Assembly: GCF_009834345.1 (NCBI RefSeq)
Contig: NZ_CP035042.1
Location: 3,286,001 to 3,350,000 of the forward strand
Length of the DNA stretch: 64,000 nt
Direction of reading: 5' to 3'
Source: Billgrantia tianxiuensis
GTDB lineage: Bacteria; Pseudomonadota; Gammaproteobacteria; Pseudomonadales; Halomonadaceae
The first letter of the stretch is position 1, and each line of letters begins with the position of its first letter. A program made the translations under genes and the position numbers. Below are positions 1-6,608 of the stretch, in pieces. The notes under the pieces are model-generated. The model was not told the DNA's origin. It made no database searches and worked only from the letters and a program-made list of their open reading frames with translations.

Positions 1-1305
1 CCGGGCCAGCGGCAGGCAGCCCAGCGTCGCCAGGCTCTCGCCAAGATTGCTCTCGCCCCCCTGCAGGAGTAGCACGTCGCCGGCGCGGAAACGAATGTCA
101 CGCAGGCGTTGCTTGAGCCGCCCGCCATCACGAGCGACGGCGATCAGGTGCAAACCGTACTGGTTCTGCAGGCGCAACTGGGTGACGGTCCGGTTGATCA
201 TCATGGAGTCGTTGCGCACCACCGCCTCGATCAGCTCGAGACCTTCGGTGGTGGCCGGCTTCTTCTTCTTCTCCGCCTTCTTGCCGGCGTCCTGTTCGCC
301 GTTGTCCCGCCGAGGGCTGGCATCGCCCATCGCCCGGGGCGTGACCTCGAGCTTTGCGGCGGGGTTGTCCCCCGCCTCTTGGGGCTGCGCCTCGTTCTCC
401 AACGCCTCCTGCTCTTCAGGTCCCAAGCCCACGAGTAGCCCGGCCTTGTCCTCGAGCAGCTTCATTTCCTCGGGCCCGGCCTCGACCAACAGGATGTCTT
501 CCGCCTTCAGCGTGCCAAGAAAGGCATGTCCGGCCCAGCGTCGATCTCCGCGTACTACGGCCAATACCGGCACGGTCTCCTCCAACTCCCGCTGCAGTTC
601 ACGAAGCGTCCAACCAGCGGCCTTGGAATCCTCAGCGACTTTCAGTTCCACGAGGTAATTGGCGGTATCGAACATCTCCTCGGTAGACGCCTTGCCCGCC
701 CGTCTGGGCACTAGGCGCCAGCCGAGCAGCACGATGAAGGCAAGCCCCACCAGGGCCACGCTGGCCCCCACGGGGAAAAACGAGAACATGCCGAAGGTCT
801 CGCCGGTCACGCTGCCGCGATAGCTGGCGATGATGATGTTGGGCGGGGTACCGATCAGTGTCATGAGACCGCCGAGCAGCGAGCCGAAGGCAAGCGGCAT
901 CAGCAATAGCGAAGGCGAGGTATTGTGCTCACGCGCCAGGCGCATGGCCACCGGCAGGAGCAGCGCCAGGGCACCCACGTTATTCATGAAGCCGGACAGC
1001 ACCACCACGGTGGCGGTGAGCGCTACCAGTTGCAGGAACAGGCGGTCGCCTACCTTAAGCACCTGCTCGGCGATGACATCCACCACGCCGGAACGCTCGA
1101 AGCCGCGGCTGAGCACCAGCACGGCAGCCACGGTGATCACCGCCGGATGACCGAAGCCGAGGAAGGCGTCGTCGCCCGGCACCAACCCCAGCATGACCGA
1201 GACCAGCAGGGCCGAGAGCGCCACCAGGTCGTAGCGGAAGCGTCCCCAGACGAAAGCGGCCAGCGTCAGTCCCAGCACGATGAAAACCAGCGTATGGTCG
1301 GCCAT
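1..1305 (-). CDS. SLC13-family permease with TrkA-C (RCK_C) domains, partial
   Basis: Only the first 435 residues lie in the window; the gene runs off the left edge. The protein starts MADHTLVFIVLGL and has several hydrophobic segments, with the anion/dicarboxylate permease pattern around GFMNNVGALALLLPVA and TLIGTPPNII. Two RCK_C-like soluble domains follow, near residues 210-260 and 345-435, joined by a highly charged linker rich in K and E. Family knowledge: such proteins are Na+-coupled transporters of dicarboxylates, sulfate or other anions at the inner membrane; the substrate cannot be told from sequence. The start has GGGAG five bases upstream. A terminator at 1408-1429 separates it from the acyl-CoA operon on the same strand. 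Confidence 0.85.
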   Translation of the reverse strand, partial: MADHTLVFIVLGLTLAAFVWGRFRYDLVALSALLVSVMLGLVPGDDAFLGFGHPAVITVAAVLVLSRGFERSGVVDVIAEQVLKVGDRLFLQLVALTATVVVLSGFMNNVGALALLLPVAMRLAREHNTSPSLLLMPLAFGSLLGGLMTLIGTPPNIIIASYRGSVTGETFGMFSFFPVGASVALVGLAFIVLLGWRLVPRRAGKASTEEMFDTANYLVELKVAEDSKAAGWTLRELQRELEETVPVLAVVRGDRRWAGHAFLGTLKAEDILLVEAGPEEMKLLEDKAGLLVGLGPEEQEALENEAQPQEAGDNPAAKLEVTPRAMGDASPRRDNGEQDAGKKAEKKKKPATTEGLELIEAVVRNDSMMINRTVTQLRLQNQYGLHLIAVARDGGRLKQRLRDIRFRAGDVLLLQGGESNLGESLATLGCLPLAR

Positions 1306-1399
1306 TTCCACTCCCTGTGTCGGCGAGCTTTCAGCACAACAGCCACACGCGAAAAAATCCAGCGCTTTCTTTACCTTGGCATGCGTTCAGCACGCGCCG

Positions 1400-1430
1400 A
1401 AACGAAAGAACCCGGCCGCAGCCGGGTTCC
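1400..1430 (-). terminator. Rho-independent terminator after the crotonase gene
   Basis: Stem GAACCCGGC (1408-1416) pairs with GCCGGGTTC (1421-1429) around a 4-base loop. Read on the minus strand it is followed by a T-rich stretch (TTTCGTTT). It lies 20 bases past the stop of the crotonase gene that ends at 1449. Confidence 0.75.
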
Positions 1431-1448
1431 TTGGTCATAAAGCGCCGG

Positions 1449-2267
1449 TTATTTCGCCATCTTCTCGAGCATGGCGTTGACCGCCGCCAGGTGCTCCGGC
1501 TCGTTGTGGCACATGCCCTGGAACACGGCGCACAAGTCGAGGAAATCCTTGAGCTCGGTGCGTTGTGCCATCTTCATCAGGCGCTTGGTCAGCCGCGTGG
1601 CCTTGGGCGGCTGGGCGGCGATGCGTGCCGCCAGCTCGTTCACCTTCTCCATCAGCGCCTCCGGCTCGGTGACCTCGAGCACGATGCCGTACTCCTTGGC
1701 CTCCTCGGCATCGATCACCCGCCCGGAGAGGGTCAGCTCGAAGGCCCGCTGGTAGCCGATCAGACGCTGCATGAACCAGGCGCCGCCGTCGCCGGGGATG
1801 ATCCCCAGGTTGAGGAAGGTCTCGCCGAACTTGGCCTTTCTCGAGGCGATGCGGATATCCGCCATGTTGGCCAGGTCGAAGCCGGCACCGATGGCAGGGC
1901 CATTGACCGCGGCGATGACCGGCACCTCCACCGCCTGCAGCGCCAGCGGGATGCGCTGGATACCCCGTCGATAGCGCCCCGCCACTTCGGCCACGTCGCC
2001 GGCGAAGTCGCCACCGCGGTTGGCCATGTCCTTGACGTTGCCGCCGGCGGAGAAGGCCGAACCCGCGCCGGCGATGACCAGTACCGAAACCTCGTCGCAA
2101 CGGTTTACCCACTCCGCCACGGCGACGATGTCGTCGGCCAGTGCCGTACCGGTCAGGGCGTTGCGCACGTCGTGGCGATCCAGGGTCAGGGTCGCCACGC
2201 GCCCTTCCAAGGTCAGCAGCGCATCCTGCAGGACGGGTTGAGGGGGCTGACTCGTGCTCACGCTCAT
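1449..2267 (-). CDS. Enoyl-CoA hydratase/isomerase (crotonase family)
   Basis: The 272-residue protein has the crotonase fold signatures: oxyanion-hole segment SAFSAGGNVKDMA, the AAVNGPAIGAGFDLA turn, and FGETFLNLGIIPGDGGAW. The first catalytic Glu of classical hydratases (the GGGCELA type) is Asp here (GAGFDLA), while the second Glu (GET) is kept, so the exact reaction may differ from plain hydration. Its start overlaps the stop of the upstream acyl-CoA synthetase (ATGA), so the two are translationally coupled. It probably acts on the CoA thioester made by that ligase in a short catabolic pathway; the substrate is unknown. Confidence 0.88.
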   Translation of the reverse strand: MSVSTSQPPQPVLQDALLTLEGRVATLTLDRHDVRNALTGTALADDIVAVAEWVNRCDEVSVLVIAGAGSAFSAGGNVKDMANRGGDFAGDVAEVAGRYRRGIQRIPLALQAVEVPVIAAVNGPAIGAGFDLANMADIRIASRKAKFGETFLNLGIIPGDGGAWFMQRLIGYQRAFELTLSGRVIDAEEAKEYGIVLEVTEPEALMEKVNELAARIAAQPPKATRLTKRLMKMAQRTELKDFLDLCAVFQGMCHNEPEHLAAVNAMLEKMAK

Positions 2268-4459
2268 GCCGCGGACTCCTTGACGTTTTCGTTGAGGGGT
2301 TCGCGCTCCACGATAACGCGGGCATCCACCACGGCATAGCCGTCGGCGTTGACGATGACCGGGTTGAGATCGAGTTCGCTGAGCTCGGGGTAGGCATCGG
2401 CGATGCGCGACACCGTCAGCAGCAGCTCCACCAGGGATTCCTTGTCGACCGCCGGCTCGCCGCGGGCGCCCTCGAGTACCTTGCGAGCCTTGATCTGCTC
2501 CACCATGCTGCGCGCATCGTGGCGCGATAGCGGTATCGAACGGAAGGCAACGTCTTCCAGTATCTCGACGAAAATCCCACCCAGGCCGAACATCAGCACC
2601 GGCCCGAAGATCGGGTCGCGGATCACACCGATGATGACCTCAACGCCTTTCTTCGCCATCGGCGCGACCAGCACGCCCTCGATCTCAGCCTTGGCATCAT
2701 AGGCGCGGCAGGAGGCCAGGATCTCTTCCCGGGCACGACGCAGCGCGGCCTCGCCGACCAGATTGAGCTTGACCCCGCCGGCATCCGACTTGTGCAGGAT
2801 GTCCTTGGAGACCACCTTCATCGCCAGCGGCGCTTCGCCAAAGGCGGCCACCGCTTCGGCCAGCTCCGCGTCGCTGCGCACGACCCTCTCCTGCGGCACC
2901 TCGATATCATGCTCGCGCAGCAGTTGCTTGGCCTCGTACTCGAACATGTCGCGCCCCTCGGCCCGGGCGCGGGCGAACATCTCGCCAAGCTCCGGTTTCG
3001 GCTCGAGCGCCGGCTCACGCGGATACTGCTCGCACAGTTGGAGGTAGTCGCCGCGCTCGCCCAGCGCCCGCAGTACGCGTACTGATTGCTCGATGGAGGA
3101 GTAGATCGGAATGCCGGCCTCGTGTAGCCGGCGCAGGGCTGGCGGCTTGATTGGCGTGTAGAGGCTGTAGATGACCAGCGGCTTGTCGGTGGCCTTGGAC
3201 AGGTCCACCATCGCCTCGGCGCCGCGCATCTCGTCGCCCAGCAGCGATTCGGCGAAGCGAATGCTGTAGCCGCCGAACATGCCAACGAGGAAAATGCTGT
3301 CGACGTTGTCGTCGGCGGCGACGATCTCCATGCAGGTGGCCAGCAGCGAGGGGTTGGCGTCGGTGGAGCCGGCCACGTCCACCGGATTGACCGTCGAGGC
3401 CTGGGGGAACAGCACGTCGCGCAGCTTCTGGCGGGTCTCCTCGGAGAGCTCGGCCAGCGATAGGCCCGCCTCGGCCAGGCGGTCGGAGGCGATGGTAGCC
3501 TGGCCGCCACCGTCGGAGATCACCGCCACACGCTTGCCGCGCGCCTTCTGCAGCAAGCCGAGCCCCTCGGCCACCGGCAGGATCTCGTCGGAGCGATGCA
3601 CCACGCTGACGCCGGCCTGGCGCAGCAGGTCCACGGTCATGGCATAGCTGCCGGCCAGCGCACCGGTATGCGAGCTGGCCGCCTTCTGGCCGGCCTCGGT
3701 GGAGCCCGACTTGTAGACCACCACCGGCTTCATGGCAGTGACGTCGCGCGCCACCTCGAGGAACTTGCGTCCGTCGCGGAAGCCCTCCACGTAGAGGGTG
3801 GCCACGCGGGTCTGTTCGTCCTCGCCGAGGTAGCGCAGGTAGTCGTTGAAACCGATGTCGCTCTGGTTGCCGGGGCCGACATAAGTGGAAAAGCCGACCT
3901 GGCCGTTGTATTGGGCCTCGAGCGCCAGCGACAGCAGCATGTTGCCCGACTGGGAGATGATCCCCACGTCGCCCGGCTTGACGTTGTCCAGTGCCAGCAG
4001 GTTGAGGTGATGGTGCAGGTTGAAAACCCCGGAGGTGTTGGGGCCGATGACACGCACACCATGCGCTTCCGCCTGAGCCATCATCTCGCGCTCGAGCTCG
4101 GCGCCTTCACCGCCTATCTCGGCAAAGCCGCTGGCCAGTATCACCGCGCCCTTGATGCCATGGCGGCCACATTCGGCAATCAGGCCCGGCACGCTGGCAG
4201 CCGGAGTACAGATCAGTGCCAGCTCCGGGGTGCCGGGAATCTCGGCGATCGAGGGCCAGGCCTTGACCCCCAGGATCAGGTCGGCCTTGGGGTTGACCGG
4301 ATAGATAGCGCCACGGAAGCCGTCCTTGATCAGGCCCACCATGGCCTTGTAACCGCGCTTGGTCGGGTCGCTCGAAGCGCCGACCACGGCAATGCCGGAC
4401 GGCGCCAGGATCTCGTGCAGCGGACTGCGTGTCGGAAGATGTCCTTCGATCGGGTTCAT
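2264..4459 (-). CDS. ADP-forming acyl-CoA synthetase (acetate-CoA ligase type)
   Basis: About 731 residues. Domain order: CoA-binding Rossmann domain (IAVVGASSDPTKRGY, near the N-terminus), succinyl-CoA-ligase-like domains with the catalytic-histidine segment SSHTGALAGS (near residue 270), and a C-terminal ATP-grasp domain (AMKVVSKDILHKSDAGGVKL). Family knowledge: NDP-forming acid-CoA ligases, including the FerA (feruloyl-CoA synthetase) group. The start at 4459 is preferred because AAGGATG lies about 8 bases upstream; an in-frame ATG at 4468 is the alternative. The frame stays open upstream to 4714, but that part is antisense-like sequence of the preceding gene. It sits between two crotonase genes, suggesting activation of an organic acid followed by hydration or cleavage of its side chain. 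Confidence 0.88.
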   Translation of the reverse strand: MNPIEGHLPTRSPLHEILAPSGIAVVGASSDPTKRGYKAMVGLIKDGFRGAIYPVNPKADLILGVKAWPSIAEIPGTPELALICTPAASVPGLIAECGRHGIKGAVILASGFAEIGGEGAELEREMMAQAEAHGVRVIGPNTSGVFNLHHHLNLLALDNVKPGDVGIISQSGNMLLSLALEAQYNGQVGFSTYVGPGNQSDIGFNDYLRYLGEDEQTRVATLYVEGFRDGRKFLEVARDVTAMKPVVVYKSGSTEAGQKAASSHTGALAGSYAMTVDLLRQAGVSVVHRSDEILPVAEGLGLLQKARGKRVAVISDGGGQATIASDRLAEAGLSLAELSEETRQKLRDVLFPQASTVNPVDVAGSTDANPSLLATCMEIVAADDNVDSIFLVGMFGGYSIRFAESLLGDEMRGAEAMVDLSKATDKPLVIYSLYTPIKPPALRRLHEAGIPIYSSIEQSVRVLRALGERGDYLQLCEQYPREPALEPKPELGEMFARARAEGRDMFEYEAKQLLREHDIEVPQERVVRSDAELAEAVAAFGEAPLAMKVVSKDILHKSDAGGVKLNLVGEAALRRAREEILASCRAYDAKAEIEGVLVAPMAKKGVEVIIGVIRDPIFGPVLMFGLGGIFVEILEDVAFRSIPLSRHDARSMVEQIKARKVLEGARGEPAVDKESLVELLLTVSRIADAYPELSELDLNPVIVNADGYAVVDARVIVEREPLNENVKESAA

Positions 4460-4479
4460 GTCTCGCATCCTTGAGTCTG

Positions 4480-5273
4480 TCAGTGGCCCTGAAACCGGGG
4501 GAGCGCTTCTCGGCGAAGGCGTCGACGCCCTCCTGCCAGTCGGCCGTAGTGGAGCAGGTGAAGACCGCGTCCAGTTCCTGCTGCAGCTGGCTTTCAAGCC
4601 CGGTGTCGCTGCTCTGGTTGACCAGCCGTTTGAGCATGGCAATCGATACCGGTGCCTGCCGGGAAAGGCTCTCGGCCAGGCGATGGGCCTCCTGCATGAG
4701 TCGATCGCCGGCATGACAGGAGGTGGCCAGGCCGATGCGCGCCGCCTCGTGCCCGTCGATGCGCTGCCCGGTGTAGAGCAGTTGGCGCGCCATGTTCATT
4801 CCCACCAACTGCGGCAACAGCTTGGAGACGCCACCACCGACACAGGTCCCGATGCTGGTCTCGGGAAAGCCCATCTGGGCGTCCTCCGCCATCACGATGA
4901 AGTCACAGGCCACCGCCATTTCGGCACCGGCGCCCAGGGCATAGCCGTTGACAGCGGCAATGATCGGCTTGGGATGACGCAGGATCGCCTCGCAAACGTC
5001 ATTGCCGAGCTGCAGGTACTGACGACGCTGGAACAGGGTGCGCTTGGCCCCGCCGTGCTCCTTCATGTCGGCACCGACGCAGAAGGCCCGCCCCTCGCCG
5101 GTCAGGATCACGCAGCGCACCTCTGGGTCGGCCTTGGCCTCGGCCAGGGCCGCGAGCAATTCGCCGTAGAAGGCCTCCACTACCGCATTGAGGCGATGCG
5201 GCCGGTTGAAGCGAATCTCCATGACCGCTCCCTGGCGGTCGATGATGAGGGTTTCAGGACTGGCTGGGCTCAT
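4480..5273 (-). CDS. Enoyl-CoA hydratase/isomerase, frame broken at its 3' end
   Basis: Crotonase family. Both catalytic Glu positions are present (ALGAGAEMAVACDF and GFPETSIGTCVGGG), as is the oxyanion-hole segment RAFCVGADMKEH. The start at 5273 (MSPASPETL) fits the family N-terminus; an in-frame Met at 5348 is less likely. As given, the frame runs on to 4107 inside the next gene. Adding one base to the G run at 4497-4501 gives the standard C-terminal pattern EKRSPRFQGH followed by a stop at 4480-4482, just before the acyl-CoA synthetase start. I take this as the true end. It is the first gene of the operon, behind a sigma70-type promoter at 5406-5434. Confidence 0.82.
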
Positions 5274-5373
5274 GGCGTAAGGCACTCTCGGGCTTCGTGA
5301 ACTGTTTGGTGGAACAGGGTGTTGCATAACGCTCGGCACCATCGGCACCGAATAGAAACAAACGTACCGTTAT

Positions 5374-5400
5374 CAAAACAAGATCGGCACACTTGTTTTG
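5374..5400. promoter_or_regulatory. Perfect inverted repeat, probable operator of the acyl-CoA operon
   Basis: CAAAACAAG (5374-5382) and CTTGTTTTG (5392-5400) are exact inverted copies 9 bases apart. The site lies just downstream of the minus-strand -10 element and so covers the expected transcription start. This is where a repressor would bind; the neighbouring RpiR-type regulator is the obvious candidate (inference). Confidence 0.55.
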
Positions 5401-5405
5401 CCGGC

Positions 5406-5434
5406 ATCCTAGCCAAGCCACGAAATGACGTCAA
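5406..5434 (-). promoter_or_regulatory. Sigma70-type promoter of the acyl-CoA operon
   Basis: On the minus strand TTGACG (5429-5434) and TAGGAT (5406-5411) are separated by 17 bases. The position, about 130 bases before the crotonase start at 5273, suits transcription of the three-gene operon. Confidence 0.6.
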
Positions 5435-5463
5435 TACATGCGTGTCAAAATCAATACAACAAG

Positions 5464-5506
5464 GAAACATTTGTTTCGTTCATTCACCGTTTCCATGCGT
5501 TACAAT
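5464..5506 (+). promoter_or_regulatory. Palindromic operator and promoter-like region of the rpiR-type gene
   Basis: GAAACATTTGTTTC (5464-5477) has perfect 6-base inverted arms. It is followed by a -10-like TACAAT (5501-5506), with only a weak -35 between. The palindrome shares the AAACA/TGTTT core with the repeat at 5374-5400, which suggests that one regulator, probably the RpiR-type protein itself, binds both sites. Confidence 0.45.
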
Positions 5507-5571
5507 GCGCTTTCGCTCACATTTGGCTGCCCTGACGCGCCGCCGGGCCATGACCGACCGAGGAGACCGCC

Positions 5572-6498
5572 GTGCTGGAACAGGATCCACAAAGTGACGA
5601 ACTCCCCACCGACGAGCCAACCGCGCCCTCGGGGCTGGATGCCGTGAACCAGCAGCTGGCCGCCGCCTATCCCGAGCTCAGTCCGCAACTGAAGCTTGCC
5701 GCTGGCTACGTGCTGGAGCACCCGGTCGAGATCGCCTTCCAGTCGATTCGCAAGTCGGCCGGCGCCGCCCGCGTGACCGCCTCGACCCTGGTGCGCCTGG
5801 CCAAGCGCCTGGGCTTCGACAGCTACGAGCAGTTCCGCGAGGTGTTCCAGTCCGCCGTGCAGGCTGGCCCGGTGGAACTCTCGGGCAGGGCCAGCAACCT
5901 TCGCACCCTGGCCAGCCAGACCGACGACCAAGTGTTTCTCGACGTAGGCGACGCCGCCTTCGACAACATCGGCCGGCTGTTCACCGCCGATACCCAGACT
6001 CGGGTGCGCGATGCCGCCATGACGTTGCTCAGGGCAGAAAAGATCGCCGTGGTGGGCTTTCGCGATACCTTCGCCTGCGCCTATCACTTCGCCTACGTAG
6101 GGCGTATCGCCATGCCCAACATCCAGCTGATCCGCGGTCAGGAAGGCGGGCTGCTGACGGAACTGGCACCCTACGGCGAGAACGATGTGGTGGTTGCCTT
6201 CGCCTTCGAGCCCTACTGCGCCGAAACCGTGCGTGCCCTGGATATCGCCCGCGAAGGCGGCGCCACTCCCATCGTCATCACCGACACGCTGCGTTCCCCG
6301 CTGGTACCGGGCGCCGCCATCACCTTCACCGTGGCCAACGCCACCCCGCACTTCTTTCCCTCGATCCTCTCCGCCATCACCTTGATCGAAGTGCTGCTGG
6401 CCGAATGCGTGGCCTACGGACCCGATGGCCTTGTCGATAACGTGGCACGCTTCGAGTCGCGCATGCGTGCCATGGGCGCCTACGTCAGCAACGAGTGA
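5572..6498 (+). CDS. RpiR/MurR-family transcriptional regulator
   Basis: 308 residues. The N-terminal helix-turn-helix domain of the family is visible (EIAFQSIRKSAGAARVTAS, then LVRLAKRLGFDSYEQFREVF, about residues 45-100), followed by a SIS sugar-phosphate/ligand-binding domain (about 140-270). The start is GTG, supported by GAGGAGA six bases upstream. It is divergent from the acyl-CoA operon and likely controls it, although RpiR proteins more often sense sugar phosphates. A short hairpin (6506-6512 with 6522-6528) follows the stop but lacks a T-run. Confidence 0.88.
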   Translation: MLEQDPQSDELPTDEPTAPSGLDAVNQQLAAAYPELSPQLKLAAGYVLEHPVEIAFQSIRKSAGAARVTASTLVRLAKRLGFDSYEQFREVFQSAVQAGPVELSGRASNLRTLASQTDDQVFLDVGDAAFDNIGRLFTADTQTRVRDAAMTLLRAEKIAVVGFRDTFACAYHFAYVGRIAMPNIQLIRGQEGGLLTELAPYGENDVVVAFAFEPYCAETVRALDIAREGGATPIVITDTLRSPLVPGAAITFTVANATPHFFPSILSAITLIEVLLAECVAYGPDGLVDNVARFESRMRAMGAYVSNE

Positions 6499-6608
6499 CG
6501 GCATAGGCACGCTGGCGAGACGCGTGCCACAAAAGATTCAACAAAACTTCAGACAACCTGCCTGCGCTCCTCCCTATGGTGAAACCTTCACGGAGGAAGG
6601 AGCGGAGC

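Noticed and set aside
4107..4479. A crotonase with a long C-terminal extension into the next gene
   Set aside because: The extension is the wrong frame of the acyl-CoA synthetase gene and follows a standard crotonase end once one G is restored.
6506..6528. Terminator after the rpiR-type gene
   Set aside because: A 7-base stem is present but no T-run follows on the plus strand; kept only as a note.
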